The notes under the pieces are model-generated. The model had not been told where the DNA came from and made no database searches. It saw only the letters and a list, made by a program, of their open reading frames with translations. A stretch of DNA of 7,440 nt from Synechococcales cyanobacterium PMM_0002 (GTDB taxonomy: Bacteria; Cyanobacteriota; Cyanobacteriia; Elainellales; Elainellaceae). Positions 1 to 6,385 of the stretch are shown piece by piece (positions within the stretch are counted from its first letter, which is position 1; every line of letters starts with the position of its first letter). The stretch is taken from NCBI GenBank assembly GCA_949127925.1, contig CASBQX010000354.1, positions 1-7,440 on the forward strand, written 5' to 3'. The translations under genes and the position numbers were made by a program.

Positions 1-1
1 A

Positions 2-18
2 TCACAAACGTCACAAAC
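2..18 (+). repeat. Short 9-bp-period direct repeat upstream of the oxygenase gene
   Basis: TCACAAAC occurs at 2-9 and again at 11-18, and a looser third copy (TTACACAT) follows. The repeat ends about 20 bp before the ATG at 37. It could be part of an operator or simply A/C-rich leader. The promoter itself lies outside the window. Confidence 0.3.
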
Positions 19-36
19 ATTACACATCAGGTATCT

Positions 37-1482
37 ATGGTTAGCACCACTCCAGCCACTAGCACCAAACCTTGGGCGATCGCCTTCCAGCAGCCTGCAC
101 CCGAATTTGCTACTACCTCACTGAGCGTGGTTTCTGGCACTATTCCCACTGGCCTGCGCGGCACCCTCTATCGCAATGGCCCAGGTCGAGTATCGCGGGG
201 TACCCGGCGCGTGGGGCACTGGTTTGATGGCGATGGTGCAATTTTGGCCGTCAATTTTAGCGACGCTGGCACAACCGCAACCTATCGCTACGTCCAAACA
301 GCAGGCTACCAGGCCGAAGCCAAGGCCGATCAGTTTTTGTTTGGCAATTATGGCATGACCGCCCCTGGTGCGCCTTGGGACTGGTTTGGCAAACCCCCCA
401 AAAACGTCGCCAATACCTCTGTAATTGCCGTCACCGATCGGCTGCTGGCGCTGTGGGAAGCAGGTCAGCCCCACGCCCTCGACCTGCAAACGTTAGCCAC
501 CATTGGGCTAGATGATTTGGGTGGGCTGGTCGGAACGCGCGGCGCTGTCTTACCATACTCGGCGCATCCCAAACGCGATCCGCAGACGGGCGATATCTAC
601 AATTTTGGGGTGGTGATTGGCAAATCGGCGGTGCTGCATCTCTACCGCAGTAACGCCAGCGGCACGATTCGGCAACAGGCGGCGATCGCGCTCAAGGGAG
701 TTCCGTTCATCCACGACTTTGTGATGGCAGGGCGATACCTGATTATTTTGATGCCACCCTTGCAGATCAACCCGCTGCCCGTGTTAGCCAACCTCAAAAG
801 CTACAGCGATGTAATTAACTGGAATCCACAGCAAGGGACGCAGATTCTGGTGATTGACCGCGACAGTTTGGAGGTGGTGAGCCGGGGTGAAACGGAACCC
901 TGGTTTCAGTGGCACTTTGGCAATGGCTGGGTGGACAGCGATGGCGCGGTCGTATTTGACCTGGTGCGGTTTAACGATTTTCGCACCAACCAATACCTAA
1001 AAGAAGTGCCCACAGGCCAGATTCAAACCCCTGCGCAAGGCACACTTTGGCAACTGCGGCTGGCTCCACAAACGGCCACCGTGATCGACATGCACTGTGT
1101 GGTCGATCGGGGCTGCGAATTTCCGGTCGTGTCTCCCATAGAAGTGGGGCAGCGATCGCGGTTTACCTACTTTTCGCTGCATCGGCCAGACGTCGATCGC
1201 GGCCAAGATCTGTTTGGGGCGATCGGGCGATTTGACTACGAAACGGGCACGCTGACCGCCGCCGATCTGGGGGCAAACTGCTACCCAGTTGAACCGATCT
1301 ACGCTCCCGATGCGGTCAATCCTGATCAGGGCTGGATCTTGACGGTGGTGTTGGATGGCGATCGCCAAACCAGCGAAGTCTGGGTCTATGACAGCGATCG
1401 GCTCGATGATGAACCCGTGTGCCGCCTCGCCCTACCCAGCATCATTCCTCCCGGCTTCCACGGCACCTGGAAGGCAGGTTAA
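37..1482 (+). CDS. Carotenoid/apocarotenoid oxygenase (RPE65/CCD family)
   Basis: A 481-residue soluble, non-haem iron(II) dioxygenase that should cleave a double bond of a carotenoid or apocarotenal with O2, giving retinal-type or shorter aldehydes. The family is a seven-bladed propeller with iron held by four histidines. All four are visible in family context: H177 (in SAHPKRD), H226 (in FIHDF), H293 (in QWHFGNG) and H475 (in GFHGTW, near the C-terminus). The N-terminal GTLYRNGPG (residues 42-50) is also typical. The length is close to that of Synechocystis apocarotenoid-15,15'-oxygenase, the best-studied relative. The start is ATG at 37, with AGG at 29-31 as a modest ribosome-binding site five bases upstream. 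No signal peptide is seen. The gene stands alone on its strand and converges on chrA. The family is secure. The substrate and cleavage position (15,15' or other) are inferred and cannot be read from the sequence. Confidence 0.95.
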   Translation: MVSTTPATSTKPWAIAFQQPAPEFATTSLSVVSGTIPTGLRGTLYRNGPGRVSRGTRRVGHWFDGDGAILAVNFSDAGTTATYRYVQTAGYQAEAKADQFLFGNYGMTAPGAPWDWFGKPPKNVANTSVIAVTDRLLALWEAGQPHALDLQTLATIGLDDLGGLVGTRGAVLPYSAHPKRDPQTGDIYNFGVVIGKSAVLHLYRSNASGTIRQQAAIALKGVPFIHDFVMAGRYLIILMPPLQINPLPVLANLKSYSDVINWNPQQGTQILVIDRDSLEVVSRGETEPWFQWHFGNGWVDSDGAVVFDLVRFNDFRTNQYLKEVPTGQIQTPAQGTLWQLRLAPQTATVIDMHCVVDRGCEFPVVSPIEVGQRSRFTYFSLHRPDVDRGQDLFGAIGRFDYETGTLTAADLGANCYPVEPIYAPDAVNPDQGWILTVVLDGDRQTSEVWVYDSDRLDDEPVCRLALPSIIPPGFHGTWKAG

Positions 1483-1497
1483 TCGATATATTCGCGT

Positions 1498-1523
1498 AGG
1501 GGCATTGGCACTGCCATGCCCCT
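1498..1523. terminator. Hairpin between convergent genes, possible bidirectional terminator
   Basis: AGGGGCA(T)TGGCA pairs with TGCCATGCCCCT, with a single bulged T, giving a compact GC-rich stem 15 bases after the oxygenase stop and 8 bases before the chrA stop on the other strand. A second small inverted repeat, CTGGT-TT-ACCAG (1526-1537), overlaps the chrA stop codon. No T-run follows on either strand, so it is not a textbook intrinsic terminator, but the position between convergent genes fits that role. Confidence 0.5.
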
Positions 1524-1530
1524 GCCTGGT

Positions 1531-2760
1531 TTACCAGCCTGAAACCATTAAATGTGACCCCAAGCCGATCGCCCCTCCCGCCAGTACCAGCCACGCAGAA
1601 TTCACGTTAAATCGGAAGACGGCGATCGCACTCAATATCATCACCATGATAGTGACGCCATCGACCAGTGCCGTCTGCGCCAGCGTGTAGGTTACACCCG
1701 CCATCAATCCTAGCGATGCGGCATTCACGCCATCTAGAAACCCACTCGCCCAACGAGATTGACGCAGCTTTGGCACCCATGGATTCACCACCCAGACCAA
1801 CGCAAACGCGGGTAGAAAAATCCCGACTGTGGCGGCGATCGCCCCGGCATTTCCAGCCAATAAATATCCAATAAATGTGGCCGTGGTAAATACGGGACCC
1901 GGCGTTAGCTGGCCAATGGCTACCGCATCTAGCAATTGCTGAGACGTCAGCCACTGGTTGCGTTCCACCAAATCGCGCTGCAAAAAAGCCAGCAGCACAT
2001 AGCCACTGCCATATAGCACAGACCCAATCTTGACAAAGAACAGAAACACACTGACCCAACTCACAGCCGCAACCGATGAAACCGCTGTCGTTGTGCCCTC
2101 TGCCTGTGCCAGAAAAGTAGAAAAGGGCAGCAGCAACGCTCCGGCTGTCGGGGGAGTAGCTTGCCAGTTTTTAGCCAGCATCACCGCAACCCCCAGCAGC
2201 AGCAGCACCAAAATTTCATTTACCCCAGCAAAGTAGGCGGCGATCGCCACCGCACCAGCAATTTGCGTCGGCAGATCTTTGGCGGCTTTTTTGCCTAACT
2301 TCCATACCGCCTGGAGCACGATGGCAATAATTACAGGCTTAATGCCATACAGCAGCCATGCCACCTGGGGCACGGTCTGATAGCGAGCGTATAGAGCCGC
2401 TAATGCCCAAACGATTAGCATGGCGGGCAAAATAAAGCAGCTGCCGGCCACTACTAAGCCTCGCCATCCGGCGCGCTCGTAGCCAATATGAATCGCTAGT
2501 TCTGTCGAGTTAGGGCCTGGAATTAAATTGGTGATGCCCAACAGATCCAGCAGCTGCTCTCGGCTCATCCATTGGCGGCGATTCACTACCTCGTTGTCCA
2601 TCATGGCGATATGGGCAGCAGGCCCACCAAAGGCGATCGACCCCAGCCGCAAAAATACCGTTGCCAGCTCTGCCAAGCGCTGCTGCTGTTGCCGCTGATC
2701 CAGCGCACCATAGGAGACTGCTGCTGGCTCTTCCCGAATATCCTTAGCTTCCGGCGTCAC
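1531..2760 (-). CDS. chrA: Chromate transporter, two CHR domains (ChrA)
   Basis: An inner-membrane protein of about 409 residues in the CHR superfamily. The family exports chromate; some members are tied to sulfate status, such as the sulfur-regulated srpC of Synechococcus PCC 7942. Both homologous halves are present. The N-terminal half has FGGP at residues 44-47 and IPGPN at 80-84, followed by hydrophobic segments. The C-terminal half has GSVLYGSGY around 246-254 and LTPGP at 285-289. This is the long-chain form. I choose the GTG at 2760 as start: AGGAG (complement of 2768-2772) sits seven bases upstream of it. The alternative TTG at 2796 would add 12 poorly conserved-looking residues and read through that AGGAG. 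The N-terminus before the first helix is Gln-rich (DQRQQQQR). The gene is alone on its strand, convergent with the oxygenase and divergent from the MFS gene. The family is certain; the true substrate (chromate, sulfate or both) is inferred. Confidence 0.93.
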   Translation of the reverse strand: MTPEAKDIREEPAAVSYGALDQRQQQQRLAELATVFLRLGSIAFGGPAAHIAMMDNEVVNRRQWMSREQLLDLLGITNLIPGPNSTELAIHIGYERAGWRGLVVAGSCFILPAMLIVWALAALYARYQTVPQVAWLLYGIKPVIIAIVLQAVWKLGKKAAKDLPTQIAGAVAIAAYFAGVNEILVLLLLGVAVMLAKNWQATPPTAGALLLPFSTFLAQAEGTTTAVSSVAAVSWVSVFLFFVKIGSVLYGSGYVLLAFLQRDLVERNQWLTSQQLLDAVAIGQLTPGPVFTTATFIGYLLAGNAGAIAATVGIFLPAFALVWVVNPWVPKLRQSRWASGFLDGVNAASLGLMAGVTYTLAQTALVDGVTIMVMILSAIAVFRFNVNSAWLVLAGGAIGLGSHLMVSGW

Positions 2761-3035
2761 TTCGATACTCCTGATGCAGTCATGGCGTTGACCCAACTAA
2801 TATACCGAACTTCGACTGTCCCGGACAGCGAGTATATCGGACTGCGACGGTTAAAAATTGTCCTAATGCCGCTCAGTTTCCCAGGCGATCGCCGCCCGAA
2901 TGGGTGTTTCGTAGAGTTAGCGGCTCACCCTAGACTATTCACAGGCTCCCAGTCGTGAGCCACCGTTTTGGGCGGCTGAGCACGCCTCTTGGGCAGCTTG
3001 GCGATTCTATTAGGCGATTTCAAGTAGGTTAATGT
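2761..3035. promoter_or_regulatory. Shared regulatory region between divergent chrA and MFS genes
   Basis: No credible gene is seen in these 275 bases. The chrA-proximal part is A/T-rich and holds -10-like boxes on the minus strand (TATACT, complement of 2831-2836; TATATT, complement of 2799-2804), with no convincing -35. A palindrome and direct repeats lie there (listed separately). One HIP1 site lies at 2885-2892. A loose inverted repeat GGCTCAC/GTGAGCC (2922-2928 and 2955-2961, 26-base loop) lies nearer the MFS gene. Promoters for both genes must sit here if each is transcribed alone, but I cannot place them precisely. Confidence 0.5.
2802..2850. promoter_or_regulatory. Candidate operator: palindrome flanked by direct repeats, upstream of chrA
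   Basis: CTGTCC-C-GGACAG is a perfect 6+1+6 inverted repeat at 2816-2828. It overlaps or lies between two imperfect 17-bp direct repeats, 2802-2818 and 2834-2850, which match at 13 of 17 positions and are offset by 32 bp, close to three helical turns. The block lies 42-90 bp before the chosen chrA start and covers its -10-like boxes, the usual place for a repressor or activator site. The regulator is unknown; no regulator gene is in the window. Confidence 0.4.
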
Positions 3036-4307
3036 GTGAAGCAGGTTTTGAAAACTCTATTAGCGGATGGATCTGTCTCCGCATCTCGGCGGCGATCGCG
3101 GCGAACACATCGAAATGCTGTGACAGAGGCGGCAGCAGCAACCGCAGGGACAGCCAGTACACGGGTCAATCGGCGATCGCTAGCGATGGCATTGGTCGGG
3201 TTTTGTTCATTCTTGAATCTGTACACCACGCAGCCATTACTGCCGCTGTTTACGCAGGTTTTTCATGCGTCTAAAGTCGAAGCTAGTCTCACCGTCAGCG
3301 CCACTACGATTGCCGTCGCGCTAGCGGCTCCGTGGGTGGGTGCCCTGGCCGATATTTTGGGACGCAAGCGGGTAATTGTGCCAGCCTTGCTGCTGCTGTC
3401 CATCCCAACCTTGCTGGCCGCGACCGCACCTAGCTTGTCTAGCTTAATTGCGTGGCGGTTTGGGCAGGGGCTAATCATGGCAGTCATTTTTGCCGTTAGC
3501 ATGGCCTATGTCAGCGAAGAATGGTCTGGGGCTGGGGTCAGTGCCGCCATGGCGATTTATATTACGGGCAACGTCATTGGCGGGTTTTCGGGTCGGTTTT
3601 TGGCGGGGCTGGTGGCCGATGCCCTGGGCTGGCGCTGGGTGTTTGGCCTGCTGGGGGGGCTGACGCTATTGGGCGGCTGTGTGGCCTGGGTATGGCTGCC
3701 TCGCTCCCGGCACTTTGTCCGCAAACCTAGCATTCGCCATACATTGACGGCTATGCGATCGCACATTCAAAATCCGCGCTTAATTGCGGCCTATGCGGTG
3801 GGGTTTAATGTGCTGTTCTCAATGGTGGCCATTTTTACCTACATCACGTTTTATCTATCAGCCGCGCCGTTTCGCCTTGGGTCGGTGGCGCTGGGTTCGA
3901 TTTTTTGCGTGTACTTATTTGGCGCAGTGATTACGCCGCTAGCGGGTCGCTGGATTGGGCGGTTGGGCTATCGACGCTCGCTGCTGGGGGCGATCGCCAC
4001 CGTTGCAGCGGGTGTGCTGCTGACCTTAGTGCCAATCCTAGGCGTCGTGATTGCGGGGCTGAGTATTAGCGCCTTTGGCACGTTCATTTGTCAGGCGGTG
4101 GCCACCAGCTATGTGGGGACGACGGTGCTAGAAGGGCGATCGTCGGCCACAGGATTGTATGTGGCTTTCTATTATTTAGGCGGCAGTTTGGGAGCCATTA
4201 TTCCTGGATTGGCCTGGGGTGTGGGTCAATGGCCGGCCTGTGTTGTCCTAGTACTCAGTGTGCAGGCTGTAACCGCCTATCTGGCGATCGCCTGCTGGAA
4301 AAGATAA
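3036..4307 (+). CDS. MFS transporter, YnfM/AraJ-like exporter
   Basis: A 423-residue major facilitator with about 12 membrane segments beginning near residue 50. Loop 2-3 carries motif A (GALADILGRKR, 102-112). Several stretches resemble E. coli YnfM: AYVSEE (157-162), the YITGNVIGGFSGR block (175-187), LPRSRHF (221-227) closing the first half, and the FYYLGGSLG segment (378-386). These suggest a proton-driven efflux carrier of that subfamily; the substrate is unknown. The GTG at 3036 gives a 50-residue hydrophilic leader with an Arg cluster (SRRRSRRTHR, 17-26). The only ribosome-site hint is a TAGG at 3024-3027. Later starts are possible, such as GTG codon 29 or ATG codon 51, though the latter would begin inside helix 1. 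A run of seven G (3653-3659) lies within the frame. Divergent from chrA; 176 bp before the ROK fusion gene. Confidence 0.9.
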   Translation: MKQVLKTLLADGSVSASRRRSRRTHRNAVTEAAAATAGTASTRVNRRSLAMALVGFCSFLNLYTTQPLLPLFTQVFHASKVEASLTVSATTIAVALAAPWVGALADILGRKRVIVPALLLLSIPTLLAATAPSLSSLIAWRFGQGLIMAVIFAVSMAYVSEEWSGAGVSAAMAIYITGNVIGGFSGRFLAGLVADALGWRWVFGLLGGLTLLGGCVAWVWLPRSRHFVRKPSIRHTLTAMRSHIQNPRLIAAYAVGFNVLFSMVAIFTYITFYLSAAPFRLGSVALGSIFCVYLFGAVITPLAGRWIGRLGYRRSLLGAIATVAAGVLLTLVPILGVVIAGLSISAFGTFICQAVATSYVGTTVLEGRSSATGLYVAFYYLGGSLGAIIPGLAWGVGQWPACVVLVLSVQAVTAYLAIACWKR

Positions 4308-4343
4308 TCTGGAGTATAGGAAAATAGGGATATCAGAAAAATG

Positions 4344-4364
4344 GGGTAAAATCTTCGCTTACCC
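4344..4364 (+). terminator. Weak hairpin downstream of the MFS gene
   Basis: GGGTAA (4344-4349) and TTACCC (4359-4364) form a 6-bp stem with a 9-base loop, 36 bases after the MFS stop. There is no T-tract. It could end MFS transcription, but the stem is short. The remainder of the 4308-4483 gap holds only the 12-bp tandem repeat and the ribosome site of the next gene. Confidence 0.25.
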
Positions 4365-4410
4365 GCCGCAGACCTGCACCCAAACGCGGCAGCCTGCTGA
4401 CGGTAGTTAA

Positions 4411-4458
4411 GTTCGCCGTTGAGTTCGCCGCTGAGTTCGCCGCTGAGTTTCCACTTGA
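4411..4458 (+). repeat. 12-bp tandem repeat upstream of the ROK fusion gene
   Basis: Four successive 12-mers: GTTCGCCGTTGA, GTTCGCCGCTGA, GTTCGCCGCTGA, GTTTCCACTTGA. Units 2 and 3 are identical, unit 1 differs by one base and unit 4 by four. The array ends 25 bp before the ATG at 4484. Because 12 is a multiple of three, the array stays open in one frame, repeating a Phe-Ala-Ala-Glu-like unit up to a TAG at 4469-4471. That frame is open from 4328 but has no ATG, GTG or TTG, so I do not call a gene. Confidence 0.75.
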
Positions 4459-4483
4459 ATTCTCGTTTTAGGGACAGTCACAT

Positions 4484-6328
4484 ATGACAACCAACCTCGC
4501 CGCACCACAGGTAATTGGCATAGACCTAGGCGGCACCGCCATTAAGCTAGGGCGGTTTGACCAGGCGGGTCAATGTTTACAGTCTCTAACGGTGCCTACC
4601 CCCCAGCCGCCGCAGCCCGCAGTCGTGCTGGATGCGATTGTAGCGGCGATCGCCCAGCTTGATCCGCAGAACCAATGTAGCGCGATTGGGTTGGGCACAC
4701 CTGGCCCTGCCGATGCCGCTGGCCGGGTTGCCCGTGTGGCGATCAACTTGGGTTGGAAGGATGTGCCATTAGCCGATTGGCTAGAGGCAAAAACGGGCAA
4801 ACCCACGGTGCTAGCCAACGACGCCAACTGTGCTGGTCTAGGCGAAGCTTGGCTAGGGGCAGGGCGGCAGTTTCAAGACCTGATTTTGCTGACCCTGGGC
4901 ACGGGGGTGGGGGGTGCCGTAGTGATGAACGGCAAGCTGTTTGTCGGACGCCACGGTACCGCTGGCGAACTGGGGCTAATTACGCTTGACCTTCAGGGGA
5001 ACCCGTGCAACAGCGGCAATCGCGGCTCCTTAGAGCAACATGTTTCGGTGCAGGCAATTCGGCGGCGCACCGGGCTAGAGCCAGAGCAACTGGGGCAGCT
5101 GGCAGCAGCTGGCAACGAGGAGGCGATCGCCTTTTGGCACACCTATGGCTGTGAACTCGCTGCCGGACTAGCCAGCCTCATCTACATGCTCACGCCCGCC
5201 GCTGTCATCATTGGCGGCGGCATCAGCGCTAGTTTTGAGTGGTTTTATCCATCGTTGCTGGCCGAACTAGAAATTCGGGTTTTAGCTAGCTCACGGGAAG
5301 GGCTGCAAATTCTCCCCGCTGAATTGGGTAATCAGGCCGGAATGGTGGGAGCGGCCAAGCTGGCGTGGGAGTTAGTAGACGGGTTAACCCTCGATGTTTC
5401 GGCTGCTGGGGAGGTGCAAGGGTTAGGGGCGGATGACTTGACAGGGTTGGCCATGTCATCACCTACGCCAGAGTCCCTGGCAGAATTTCTGGCGGCAGAG
5501 CTACAGCGCGTGCGGCTGGCCTATCGGATGGCAACAGAGATGGCGCAGTACAAGGCAGGTTTTTTGGCACGCGCCTCCCATGAGGTGCGATCGCCGTTGA
5601 ACGGGGTAATTGGGCTACAGCAGCTAATTTTGTCAGATCTGTGCGACAGCCCGGAAGAGGAACGCGAATTTGTCAAACAGTCGAATCAGTCGGCATTAAA
5701 AATGCTGGCGCTGCTGGATGAGGTCATCGCAATTTCTAAGGCAGAACATGGCACCAGCAAGCTGGAGATCCAGCCGCTGCAATTGTTAGAGGTGCTAGAA
5801 GTGGTGCAGCAGATGACTCAAATGCCCGCCCAAAATCGCAATCTTCGCCTGCAAATCGATCGACCCGATCCCAGCATCTACGTTCTAGCCGATCCGCGCT
5901 GCTTAAAACAGCTCTTGGTCAGTTTAGTTGGCACAGCGATCGCCCAAATGGACGACGGATCTATCCACCTCAGCACCCATCTGGATCTGGCCACCAAACA
6001 GGTACACCTGTGGCTAGAAGATACCCGTCCCATCGAAGCATGGCAAGAACCAGTTCACCTGCTCAGTCAACCTGACCAGACGCTCTCGTTCACGACGTCA
6101 CTCGTCTCCAATGCCGCTGCCAAACGCTACCAGGCTGCCGATCGGTTATCTCCAGGGCTAAGCCTGTTGGCTAGTCAGGCGTTGCTAGACCTGATGGGAG
6201 GGCAGCTGAAGCTGCTAGCGGTTGCTGCCAATCCTGTCAGCGCCGCGCCAGTGGCTGTTGGGGCTTACCCAGAACCCGCCAAACTCTCTCGGCTTCAATG
6301 TTCACTCCCCTTAGCGCAAGACGATTAA
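4484..6328 (+). CDS. ROK-family sugar kinase fused to a histidine-kinase-like module
   Basis: A 614-residue protein with no membrane segment or signal peptide, so cytosolic. Residues about 9-300 are a complete ROK kinase (glucokinase-type; ATP-dependent sugar phosphorylation). They carry phosphate loop DLGGTAIKLG (14-23), GLGTPGPAD (69-77), ANDANCAGLGE (111-121) with likely catalytic base D113, second phosphate loop LGTGVGG (138-144), H157, GELG (161-164) and E184. The usual zinc ligands are largely replaced (S177, S182, L165; only C175 remains). Residues about 325-614 resemble a sensor kinase: helix, H-box SHEVRSPLN (365-373, phospho-acceptor H366), then a degenerate ATPase domain. The N-box has S480 and T484 where Asn is expected, the G1 box reads DTRPIE (513-518), and the G2 box reads SPGLSLL (556-562). 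The start ATG at 4484 has AGGGA (4470-4474) nine bases upstream. The ROK half is probably active; the second half is probably not a normal kinase. Ends at a strong hairpin. Confidence 0.9.
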   Translation: MTTNLAAPQVIGIDLGGTAIKLGRFDQAGQCLQSLTVPTPQPPQPAVVLDAIVAAIAQLDPQNQCSAIGLGTPGPADAAGRVARVAINLGWKDVPLADWLEAKTGKPTVLANDANCAGLGEAWLGAGRQFQDLILLTLGTGVGGAVVMNGKLFVGRHGTAGELGLITLDLQGNPCNSGNRGSLEQHVSVQAIRRRTGLEPEQLGQLAAAGNEEAIAFWHTYGCELAAGLASLIYMLTPAAVIIGGGISASFEWFYPSLLAELEIRVLASSREGLQILPAELGNQAGMVGAAKLAWELVDGLTLDVSAAGEVQGLGADDLTGLAMSSPTPESLAEFLAAELQRVRLAYRMATEMAQYKAGFLARASHEVRSPLNGVIGLQQLILSDLCDSPEEEREFVKQSNQSALKMLALLDEVIAISKAEHGTSKLEIQPLQLLEVLEVVQQMTQMPAQNRNLRLQIDRPDPSIYVLADPRCLKQLLVSLVGTAIAQMDDGSIHLSTHLDLATKQVHLWLEDTRPIEAWQEPVHLLSQPDQTLSFTTSLVSNAAAKRYQAADRLSPGLSLLASQALLDLMGGQLKLLAVAANPVSAAPVAVGAYPEPAKLSRLQCSLPLAQDD

Positions 6329-6334
6329 GGGGAG
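6305..6334 (+). terminator. Stem-loop overlapping the stop of the ROK fusion gene
   Basis: CTCCCCTTA (6305-6313) and TAAGGGGAG (6326-6334) form a perfect 9-bp stem with a 12-base loop. The right arm begins with the TAA stop codon. No T-run follows, so termination is likely but not certain; it may instead protect the 3' end of the mRNA. Confidence 0.45.
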
Positions 6335-6355
6335 CTTGCAGCCGCTTGGACTTGC

Positions 6356-6375
6356 TACAATACTTAGAGTGCTAA
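6356..6375 (+). promoter_or_regulatory. -10-like box plus a CIRCE half-site before the EmrA remnant
   Basis: TACAAT (6356-6361) matches the -10 consensus at five of six positions, and TTGCAG (6336-6341) is a poor -35 at a 14-base spacing. Five bases after TACAAT comes GAGTGCTAA (6367-6375), exactly one arm of the HrcA operator (TTAGCACTC-N9-GAGTGCTAA). The other arm is absent at the right distance. The site also forms a small hairpin, CTTAG-AGTG-CTAAG (6363-6376). It may be a leftover promoter or chance. Confidence 0.25.
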
Positions 6376-6385
6376 GCATTAGTTT

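Noticed and set aside
2922..2961. GGCTCAC/GTGAGCC inverted repeat as a terminator or riboswitch stem
   Set aside because: The stem is only 7 bp with a 26-base loop and no supporting elements.
3032..3274. An ATG at 3032 opening an 80-codon frame overlapping the MFS start
   Set aside because: It overlaps the MFS frame out of phase and its product resembles nothing. The MFS frame has clear family motifs.
3653..3659. Run of seven G in the MFS gene as a phase-variation site
   Set aside because: The frame is intact, the run is short, and GC-rich Gly/Leu codons explain it.
4411..4458. CRISPR-like array
   Set aside because: The units are 12 bp and contiguous with no spacers, so this is a simple tandem repeat.
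4328..4471. Open frame across the 12-bp repeat, ending just before the ROK fusion gene
   Set aside because: It contains no ATG, GTG or TTG codon and no ribosome site, so it is reported as a repeat only.
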